From the NCBI GenBank assembly GCA_030431085.1, contig JAUIJW010000173.1:1-5186 (forward strand): 5,186 bases of DNA, read 5' to 3'. The notes below the pieces were generated by a model that did not search any database, had not been told where the DNA came from, and saw nothing but the letters and a program-made list of their open reading frames with translations. Of this stretch, positions 1 through 4,760 are shown one piece after another; within the stretch, counting starts at the first letter, position 1; each line of letters begins with the position of its first letter. Position numbers and translations under genes: made by a program. Origin of the DNA: Bacteroidia bacterium (GTDB lineage Bacteria > Bacteroidota > Bacteroidia > Flavobacteriales > Flavobacteriaceae).

Positions 1-1043
1 ACACATACTAATAACAGACTACCGTGAATGATAGAAGAAATTTTTGAGGTTGCTCCGGCATTAGCATTGGCAGAACTTCTTACTACAACCGAAGTCATTG
101 GCAAGCCACCAATAAATGAGCTTACTAAGTTACCAATACCTTGAGCTTTTAATTCTAAATTAGTATCTGTAACTCTTCTATGCGAATCCATTCTATCAGC
201 AGCCTCTACACATAATAATGTTTCTATTGAGGCCACAATAGCAATAGTGGCTCCAGCAACCCACACATCTGGGTTAGCAAAACCATTTAAATTAGGAAAT
301 GTGATTAAATTTTTAAAGTCGTCTAGTGATTTGGGTACGGGTAAATTTACCAAGTGGGTTTCACTAATGGCTAAAGAACTTCCAGAAAGTATAAACATTT
401 CATTCAATGCAATACCAGCAATTACGGCAACTAAGGCTCCTGGCAATAATTTAATTTTGGCTAATGCTGGTACTTTTTGCCATGTAATTAGTATTGCCAA
501 AGAAACAACAGCAACAATTAAGGCACCAACATGAATAGATGAAAGTACCTGGGAGGTGTAACCTAAAATATCATAATTTCCTTGTTCAAATAAAGCTTCT
601 GAAGAAATATTATCTTGATCATATCCTAAAGCATGTGGTATTTGCTTAAAAATAATGATAATTCCTATACCAGCCAACATTCCTTCAATTACATTATTAG
701 GGAAATAGCTCGATATACTACCAGCACGCGCAAAACCAATAATCAATTGAATGATTCCGGCCACTATACCCGCGCATAGAAACAATTCAAATGCGCCAAG
801 TTCAGTTATTGCGGTCAATACGATAGCGGTTAAACCAGCTGCGGGCCCAGATACACTAATATGTGAATTACTGATGTATCCAATAACAATACCTCCTACA
901 ATACCAGATATAATACCCGAAAGTGGCGGAGCACCAGAGGCTAATGCTATTCCTAGACATAATGGTAACGCGACAAGGAATACTACAAGCCCTGAAGAAA
1001 AGTTTGATCTGATTTCTGAAGCTAAATTTGTAAATTTTTGCAT
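1..1043 (-). CDS. SulP-family inorganic anion permease, N-terminal part (cut by window edge)
   Basis: This is an inner-membrane transporter of the SulP/SLC26 family, whose bacterial members carry sulfate, bicarbonate or related anions. The 347 visible residues begin MQKFTNLASE and are rich in hydrophobic helices. Family hallmarks are the first-helix region with ALPLCLGIALASGAPP (25-40), VSGPAAGLT (64-72), SIETLLCVEAADRMDSHRR (272-290) and the following QGIGNLVSSFIGGLPMTSVVVRSSANANAG (in 301-330). Full SulP proteins usually have 500-600 residues, so the last helices and any cytoplasmic STAS domain lie beyond the left edge. The ATG at 1043 is chosen because it sits just before the conserved first helix; no Shine-Dalgarno is visible upstream, which is normal for this phylum. 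The gene follows the fucosidase in the same direction but a candidate terminator lies between them. In Bacteroidota such permeases often neighbour a carbonic anhydrase, which would favour bicarbonate; this cannot be checked here. Family assignment is firm, substrate is not. Confidence 0.95.
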   Translation of the reverse strand, partial: MQKFTNLASEIRSNFSSGLVVFLVALPLCLGIALASGAPPLSGIISGIVGGIVIGYISNSHISVSGPAAGLTAIVLTAITELGAFELFLCAGIVAGIIQLIIGFARAGSISSYFPNNVIEGMLAGIGIIIIFKQIPHALGYDQDNISSEALFEQGNYDILGYTSQVLSSIHVGALIVAVVSLAILITWQKVPALAKIKLLPGALVAVIAGIALNEMFILSGSSLAISETHLVNLPVPKSLDDFKNLITFPNLNGFANPDVWVAGATIAIVASIETLLCVEAADRMDSHRRVTDTNLELKAQGIGNLVSSFIGGLPMTSVVVRSSANANAGATSKISSIIHGSLLLVC

Positions 1044-1081
1044 GTGTGAATTTTATAAAAAGTTGATAAATAACACGTTAT

Positions 1082-1107
1082 GTTTGCTTTAGTTGTATTA
1101 AGCAAAC
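1082..1107 (-). promoter_or_regulatory. Inverted repeat in the leader of the SulP gene
   Basis: GTTTGCTT (1082-1089) and AAGCAAAC (1100-1107) are perfect 8-bp arms around a 10-nt spacer, 39 bases upstream of the SulP start codon. If transcription starts just downstream of the TATTTTTG box at 1113-1120, this hairpin would form the extreme 5' end of the mRNA, where it could protect the transcript. It could equally be a protein-binding operator. The repeat is seen directly; its role is inferred. Confidence 0.4.
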
Positions 1108-1112
1108 TTTTG

Positions 1113-1120
1113 CAAAAATA
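1113..1120 (-). promoter_or_regulatory. Possible -7 promoter box for the SulP gene
   Basis: Read on the minus strand this is TATTTTTG, an exact match to the Bacteroidota -7 pattern TAnnTTTG, about 70 bases before the SulP start. No TTG or TTTG element is found at the expected distance upstream (around 1140), so only half of the promoter is supported. Confidence 0.35.
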
Positions 1121-1144
1121 AGAGTATACCATTAATTTATTGTT

Positions 1145-1186
1145 AAAAAAAAGACAATATTTTAAGATTTTGGATTAATAATATCT
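1145..1186 (-). terminator. Candidate intrinsic terminator after the fucosidase gene
   Basis: On the minus strand, AGATATTATT (1186-1177) can pair with AATATTGTCT (1161-1152) with one mismatch and one G-T pair, leaving a 15-nt loop. The transcript then has eight consecutive U residues (1152-1145). The site is 52 bases after the fucosidase stop codon. The stem is almost entirely A-T and therefore weak, so partial read-through into the SulP gene is possible. Confidence 0.4.
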
Positions 1187-1237
1187 GTTATTCGCAGTGT
1201 ATTTTGTGATAAATTCATAATAGTGGTTTTTAACTAT

Positions 1238-3028
1238 TTAATTTAAGCTTATTTTAAATGTCCAAGCCATAAGTGAAGGGAGTTCAGAAAATTTAACCCC
1301 ACTGGTATCTATAATTAAGGTGTCATTTTGATAGGTCCAGTCTAGAGTTCTGTCGAGTCCCAGCAATTTTACTTTAGCATCTATGGATGGTTTAGGAATT
1401 TTTAATACAAGCTTATTATCTGGCCATTCAAAAGAAATGGCATAAAGATTATTATTGTTGATGGTGTAACAAAGGTGTGTTTTCTTTGATCTGTAAGTTC
1501 CGCTTAGGCCTGTAGTTATTTTATTTTGATTGGTGTATAGATAAGTGTTAGGCACAATTTCTTTTTCGATACCTTTTGTACTCCAAAAAAGTTGAATATG
1601 GGCGTTGAGTTTTTTTTCTTGATAATTAATTTGGATGGGGTAGAGTTGACCTTTTTTTAGTTTAATATGACCGGTAATATTTTTTCCTGTTTTGGCTTCC
1701 ATCACTTCAGAATCTGTACCCTTTTGATCTGAGATGCCTTTAATAACGACTTGATTGTTAATAGATAGTGATGCTTCATCATCGGCATTAAGCTCAAAAG
1801 TATATGTGCCCGATTGAGGTGTGCTAATAAAGCCTCGCCATTGAGCTGTAAAGTGGTCTTCTTTAATTTCGTCTATTGGGCTATTTCTTACCCAGTTAAA
1901 ATCTATTGTTGGGTCTGTTCTATAGCGAACTACCTCTTTTTCTTGTTCACTAATATCATAAGTTTGAGCGCCATATATAGCTTCGCCATTAATTTTAAGC
2001 CATTGTCCTAAATCAATTAATCTTTCTTGTTGTATTAGTGGGATTTGTCCATCCGCTTTAGGCCCAACATTTATAATCATTCCACCGCCATTGGCTACAG
2101 TTTGCACAAATCTATGAATGAGTTCTGCCGAAGTGCCGTAAGCAGCTAAATTTTCATTTCTATTTAACCCGAAAGATCTTCCTATACCGCGCACCTCAAC
2201 CCAAGGGCGATCGGTTTGTTTTAATCCGGCGCTGTATTCTGGTGTTAAAAATCCTATATCCAGGCCGCTGCCCCAGCGATTATTGACGATGGCCTCTTTA
2301 CCTAGAAGATGATAATACCATTGTATTAGCTCTGCAGAATGCCATTGTTCGGCGGTATTAAACCACTCACCATCAGCAAAAATTAATGAAGGTCTATAAG
2401 TAGAAACTAATTCTTTAAATTGAGGAATCATATATTGGTCGACGTATTTTGCAATGCTATCATGAGGATCTTGATACCATCGATGCAAGGGGTGATTCCA
2501 CTCTGGTAACGAATAATAAAGCCCCATTTTTAGACCTTCATCTTTTACAGCCTTAGTGAGATCACCAACAATATCTTTTTTAGGGCCGGTATCAACACTA
2601 TTCCAATTTCTATTGTATTGGCTAGGCCATAGTGTATAACCATCATGATGTTTAGAAACTAAAACAACATATTTGGCTCCTGCTTTTTTAAATAAAGTAG
2701 CCCATTCTTTTGGGTTAAATAACTCGGCTTTAAAATAATCTGTAAAATCATTGTAAGTAAAACTATCACCATAATGTCTTTTTAAAAATTCTGTTCTTAA
2801 CGTATCTCCAGATTGAAGCCCTCTTAAAAACCATTCAGAATAATCTTCTTTATCACCATAGGCAGGTACAGAATACAGTCCCCAATGTATAAAGATGCCT
2901 AATTTAGCGTCGGTAAACCACTTTGGGTAAGGTCTGTTTTCTAGTTGTTGCTTTAGTGTTTTGTTTTGAGCTTGAATCAATGAACTACTAAAAATCAACA
3001 GTACAATAAAGGATATTATTTTTTTCAT
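1238..3028 (-). CDS. Exported GH29 alpha-L-fucosidase with internal PA14 domain
   Basis: This 596-residue glycoside hydrolase family 29 enzyme would release alpha-linked L-fucose from glycans with retention of configuration. A signal peptide spans about residues 1-20 (cleavage after SLIQA), so it acts in the periplasm or outside. The catalytic barrel covers about 30-355, with FIHWGLYS (46-53), KHHDGYTLW (126-134) and the nucleophile motif FADGEW, placing the nucleophile at D219. The acid/base is less clear; E278 in PWVEVRGIGRSFG is the best candidate. A PA14-like domain follows at about 370-495 (WRGFISTPQSGTYTFELNADDEASLSINN is its core), then a GH29 C-terminal beta domain at about 505-595 (LYAISFEWP, KVKLLG, SLMAWTFKI). 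PA14 domains commonly bind carbohydrate. The ATG directly precedes the lysines and hydrophobic core of the signal peptide, and no Shine-Dalgarno is present. Family and export are firm; linkage preference (1,2 versus 1,3/1,4) and glycan source cannot be read from sequence. It could serve sulfated fucan, plant or host glycan use. Confidence 0.96.
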   Translation of the reverse strand: MKKIISFIVLLIFSSSLIQAQNKTLKQQLENRPYPKWFTDAKLGIFIHWGLYSVPAYGDKEDYSEWFLRGLQSGDTLRTEFLKRHYGDSFTYNDFTDYFKAELFNPKEWATLFKKAGAKYVVLVSKHHDGYTLWPSQYNRNWNSVDTGPKKDIVGDLTKAVKDEGLKMGLYYSLPEWNHPLHRWYQDPHDSIAKYVDQYMIPQFKELVSTYRPSLIFADGEWFNTAEQWHSAELIQWYYHLLGKEAIVNNRWGSGLDIGFLTPEYSAGLKQTDRPWVEVRGIGRSFGLNRNENLAAYGTSAELIHRFVQTVANGGGMIINVGPKADGQIPLIQQERLIDLGQWLKINGEAIYGAQTYDISEQEKEVVRYRTDPTIDFNWVRNSPIDEIKEDHFTAQWRGFISTPQSGTYTFELNADDEASLSINNQVVIKGISDQKGTDSEVMEAKTGKNITGHIKLKKGQLYPIQINYQEKKLNAHIQLFWSTKGIEKEIVPNTYLYTNQNKITTGLSGTYRSKKTHLCYTINNNNLYAISFEWPDNKLVLKIPKPSIDAKVKLLGLDRTLDWTYQNDTLIIDTSGVKFSELPSLMAWTFKISLN

Positions 3029-3040
3029 ATGGAAATATTA

Positions 3041-3068
3041 GATTTTAACGATGTAAAAAGTTAAAATC
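3041..3068 (-). promoter_or_regulatory. Inverted repeat in the fucosidase leader
   Basis: GATTTTAAC (3041-3049) and GTTAAAATC (3060-3068) are perfect 9-bp arms separated by 10 nt, ending 12 bases upstream of the fucosidase start codon. As RNA this would be a hairpin next to the translation start; as DNA it could be an operator. The stem is AT-rich and the function is inferred. Confidence 0.4.
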
Positions 3069-3304
3069 ATTGTTTGTTGGTTAAGCGTATTTATAGCAAA
3101 ATTTTAATGGTGATAAAGATAATATTTGGATAGGATATTTATTGATTTTTAACCTCAGAATGTTGAATTGGAAGTGTAGGATTAGGTCAAATTTGCTCCA
3201 TTTTGATTAAAAACGAGCATAAAATCATTAATTCCAAAAAATGAAATTATATGGGAATTACCCAAAATTTAGGATTAAATAATGGTTTTCTTCCAATGCC
3301 ATTA

Positions 3305-3320
3305 TACCTAAATTTAGGTA
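3305..3320. promoter_or_regulatory. Perfect 16-bp palindrome, operator-like
   Basis: TACCTAAATTTAGGTA is a perfect palindrome with no spacer. A related imperfect sequence, TACCCAAAATTTAGGA, lies at 3259-3274; the two share AAATTTAGG at 3265-3273 and 3310-3318, starting 45 bp apart. Paired sites of this kind are typical of a dimeric repressor or activator. Which gene it would control is unknown: it lies 277 bp before the fucosidase start and 218 bp before the rightward promoter. Confidence 0.35.
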
Positions 3321-3330
3321 GCATGATATC

Positions 3331-3371
3331 ACAAAAAGATGAAAGGTTAAAAAAATATTCAATCTTTTTGT
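3331..3371. repeat. 10-bp inverted repeat forming an AT-rich hairpin
   Basis: ACAAAAAGAT (3331-3340) is the exact reverse complement of ATCTTTTTGT (3362-3371). With one bulged base at 3361, GAA (3341-3343) and TTC (3358-3360) extend the stem to 13 pairs around a 14-nt loop. No separate U-run follows on either strand, although the arms themselves carry runs of five T or A. It may be an AT-rich terminator-like element, an RNA structure, or a binding site. GTTAAAAAAAT occurs in the loop (3346-3356) and again at 3370-3380. Confidence 0.4.
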
Positions 3372-3387
3372 TAAAAAAATGCAAGGA

Positions 3388-3406
3388 TGTTAATATAAAA
3401 TTAACA
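3388..3406. promoter_or_regulatory. 19-bp operator-like dyad
   Basis: TGTTAAT (3388-3394) and ATTAACA (3400-3406) are perfect 7-bp arms with a 5-bp spacer, a geometry common for sites bound by helix-turn-helix dimers. AT-rich DNA makes such repeats more likely by chance, so the site is only a candidate. No regulator gene is visible in the window. Confidence 0.3.
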
Positions 3407-3507
3407 CATAGGTAAAAATAATAAATTGCTGATAATCATTGTTTTACATTTTTATTTAGATGATTTTATTACAGTTAAAGCGGGTTGTAATCATCATCAT
3501 GGTTTTT

Positions 3508-3527
3508 GGGTATTTTTAAAAACACCC
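3508..3527. repeat. Near-perfect 20-bp palindrome
   Basis: GGGTATTTTTAAAAACACCC pairs at nine of ten positions; only the fifth pair (3512 and 3523) is broken. It lies 11 bp before the TTG of the rightward promoter at 3538-3540, a plausible place for an activator or repressor site. It could also form a hairpin at the end of a transcript arriving from the left, but the following TATTTTA is a poor U-run. Confidence 0.35.
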
Positions 3528-3537
3528 TATTTTACTA

Positions 3538-3569
3538 TTGTTTTAATATGTAAAACGGATATAAATTTG
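3538..3569 (+). promoter_or_regulatory. Bacteroidota-type promoter for the plus-strand gene group
   Basis: TTG (3538-3540) is separated by 21 nt from TAAATTTG (3562-3569), an exact match to the TAnnTTTG -7 pattern used by the primary sigma factor of this phylum. Transcription would start at about 3575. It is the only complete match found on the plus strand in this intergenic region, and no other was found before the second or third gene, so it may drive all three. The leader to the first start codon would be about 290 nt. Confidence 0.5.
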
Positions 3570-3784
3570 AGGTATATTCCGAACAAGAGTTCAGAGTATG
3601 AGTACCAAAACGGTATAATTTTAAAAATAGTATATAACGATTAAATTTTTTTTATGATATAGAATTACTTTTTATTATTTCGATTTTGTTTAGACTTTCC
3701 GGAACAAAATATTTAGTAGAAATAAAATTTAAATAATAGTTATAAAGTTCTTCATAAATCAATTAAAGTTAAATACCATTTTTT

Positions 3785-3804
3785 AACAACAACAATAACA
3801 ACAA
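3785..3804 (+). repeat. A/C-only AAC-repeat tract in the leader
   Basis: This tract reads AAC three times, AAT once, AAC twice and then AA. It lies 64 bases before the first small secreted protein gene and has almost no capacity for base pairing, so it would be an open stretch of the leader RNA. That could aid ribosome loading on Shine-Dalgarno-free mRNA. The tract is seen directly; the role is speculative. Confidence 0.4.
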
Positions 3805-3868
3805 TTTCCCACCGCTTTAGAATTCTTGAAAAAGGATTTGAATTATTAATAAAAAAAAATATCGCTTT

Positions 3869-4198
3869 ATGAAAAAGATAACTTTATTATTCTGCTTTAG
3901 TATTGTTGGCTTTGTGGGAATAGCCCAGCAATCAGAAACATCAACAGAATTGAAATCTGACAACATTTCCATTACAATCTCTAATTTCGAAAACTCATCA
4001 GAATTAGACAATGCTTTAACCATCAATAATTTCGATGCTACTTCTTTAAATTTAGAGCACAACTCACATGAATTGGTTCATAATCAATTAAATACTGTAG
4101 CTTCAAAAGACAATTTTATTGGAGATAATTATACTTACAATGATTATGTTATCAACTTTGATTTTAAGCAAATTAGCTTAGCTGTACAAAAGTTATAA
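3869..4198 (+). CDS. Small exported protein of unknown function (first of a tandem pair)
   Basis: This 109-residue protein has a clear signal peptide (MKKITLLFCFSIVGFVGIAQ, cleavage near residue 19-20), so the mature part of about 90 residues is periplasmic or outside. The family is not recognised. The mature protein is acidic, rich in Asn and Ser, has no cysteine, and contains alternating hydrophobic stretches that suggest beta strands (ISITI at 33-37, YVINFDF at 93-99). HELVH occurs at 67-71 and recurs at nearly the same place in the next gene, along with a loosely similar C-terminal strand region, so the two are probably diverged paralogues. The start codon follows an A9 run and CGCTTT, with no Shine-Dalgarno; the second gene has a closely similar start context. 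Export is well supported; function is unknown. Confidence 0.8.
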   Translation: MKKITLLFCFSIVGFVGIAQQSETSTELKSDNISITISNFENSSELDNALTINNFDATSLNLEHNSHELVHNQLNTVASKDNFIGDNYTYNDYVINFDFKQISLAVQKL

Positions 4199-4243
4199 CC
4201 ATACATCTGTATTAAAAGTTATCTTCCCTAAACAACGCTTTAC

Positions 4244-4259
4244 TTCTGTGTAAACAGAA
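4244..4259 (+). repeat. Short hairpin between the two small secreted protein genes
   Basis: TTCTGT (4244-4249) and ACAGAA (4254-4259) are perfect arms around a GTAA loop. TTTAC (4240-4244) and GTAAA (4250-4254) offer a mutually exclusive alternative stem. The sequence that follows is a run of A, not T, so this is not a rightward terminator. It may act as an RNA processing or stability element between the two genes. Confidence 0.35.
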
Positions 4260-4312
4260 AAAAAATCAAAAAAAATAAACGCTAATATCCAATCAAAAAA
4301 AAACAAAACGCT

Positions 4313-4696
4313 ATGAAAAATTCTATCTTATTAATCGCATTTACATTACTTAGTTTAACCACATTTGCACAAACAGCAGATCAACCAGAGAAAGTTACAA
4401 AATACGTGACCACTTTTCCAAACGGTGAAGAAGCTATAACCATTGTAGAGAGTTCAAAATCAGATAATTTAAAGTTATCATCTGCAGAAGACTTTTATAA
4501 ATACGAGATCTTGCAACCTGCCAATCACGAATTGGTTCACCACTCAAATAATAGAGGTAAAGTATGTGAAATAGACAAGACAAAATTAGAAGACGGTACT
4601 TATACGTTAAAAGTATATACTTCAGATTTTGTAATCACTTCAGACATTACCATCTCTAATGGAGAAAGAGTTGAAGAAGTCAATACTATAAACTAG
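4313..4696 (+). CDS. Small exported protein of unknown function (second of a tandem pair)
   Basis: This 127-residue protein has a typical flavobacterial signal peptide (MKNSILLIAFTLLSLTTFAQ, cleavage near residue 19-20). The mature part seems to be all-beta: YVTTFPNGEEAITIVES (31-47), then KVCEIDKTKLEDGTYTLKVYTSDFVITSDITI (83-114). That C-terminal stretch, with its L-x-x-G-x-Y-x-L-x-V-Y-T pattern, resembles the small beta-sandwich modules at the ends of many secreted Bacteroidota proteins, including type IX secretion sorting domains. It is not a clear match to any, and no catalytic domain precedes it. NHELVH at 71-76 matches SHELVH at 66-71 of the preceding protein, and 11 bases of DNA are identical there (4070-4080 and 4529-4539). 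The start follows an A-rich run and CGCT, without a Shine-Dalgarno. The gap of 114 bp to the previous gene has no promoter, so co-transcription is likely. Confidence 0.85.
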   Translation: MKNSILLIAFTLLSLTTFAQTADQPEKVTKYVTTFPNGEEAITIVESSKSDNLKLSSAEDFYKYEILQPANHELVHHSNNRGKVCEIDKTKLEDGTYTLKVYTSDFVITSDITISNGERVEEVNTIN

Positions 4697-4716
4697 ACCG
4701 CTATTTAACAATACAA

Positions 4717-4760
4717 TTTTCCGTCAAAAAAAAGGGGACTAACCATTAAAGAACGGAAAA
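4717..4760 (+). promoter_or_regulatory. Inverted repeat abutting the DUF2911 start codon
   Basis: TTTTCCGT (4717-4724) and ACGGAAAA (4753-4760) are perfect 8-bp arms separated by 28 nt. The second arm ends exactly at the base before the ATG at 4761. In RNA the stem would occupy the ribosome landing region and could control translation of the DUF2911 protein relative to the preceding gene. The unpaired segment carries an A8 run and GGGG (4726-4737). The repeat is directly visible; control is inferred. Confidence 0.4.

Larger units (their letters stand above)
3029..3868. other. Long divergent intergenic region without a convincing gene
   Basis: These 840 bases separate the start codons of the minus-strand fucosidase and the plus-strand small secreted protein. 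The stretch is very AT-rich. The only sizeable reading frame (3426-3644, 72 codons) lacks any recognisable domain or initiation context and is not accepted as a gene. The region contains one good Bacteroidota promoter facing right (3538-3569), several inverted repeats listed separately, an A/C-rich tract (3785-3804) and a further 8-bp inverted repeat, ATTTTGTT/AACAAAAT (3683-3690 and 3703-3710). Facing left, no exact TAnnTTTG is found; the closest is TATCTTTA on the minus strand (3114-3121), without a TTG partner. Confidence 0.7.

Noticed and set aside
247..1092. Plus-strand open frames at 247-534 and 751-1092
   Set aside because: They lie antisense to the SulP gene, whose translation has strong family motifs throughout; these are shadow frames.
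1814..2011. Plus-strand open frame within the fucosidase gene
   Set aside because: It is antisense to the PA14 and late catalytic region of a well-supported gene and has no recognisable features.
1..3028. A sulfated-fucan utilisation locus linking fucosidase and SulP permease
   Set aside because: No sulfatase, SusC/SusD pair, fucose catabolic gene or regulator is in the window, and a candidate terminator separates the two genes. Neighbourhood alone is too weak.
3426..3644. A 72-codon open frame on the plus strand in the intergenic region
   Set aside because: It has no domain or plausible start context, it overlaps the best promoter (3538-3569) and a palindrome, and its composition is that of the surrounding non-coding DNA.
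3817..4062. Minus-strand open frame over the start of the first small gene
   Set aside because: The plus-strand frame has a clear signal peptide and a good start context, so the minus-strand frame is a shadow.
4244..4268. Hairpin after the first small gene as a rightward terminator
   Set aside because: The stem is followed by A residues on the plus strand. A rightward terminator needs U residues after the stem.
4067..4540. HELVH in both small proteins as a zinc metalloprotease HExxH motif
   Set aside because: The mature proteins are only about 90-107 residues and seem to be beta-rich. There is no helical context around the motif and no recognisable third zinc ligand, so the match is most likely coincidental.
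4726..4737. A-run plus GGGG before the DUF2911 gene as a Shine-Dalgarno site
   Set aside because: It lies more than 20 bases before the start codon, too far for 16S pairing to position the ribosome there.
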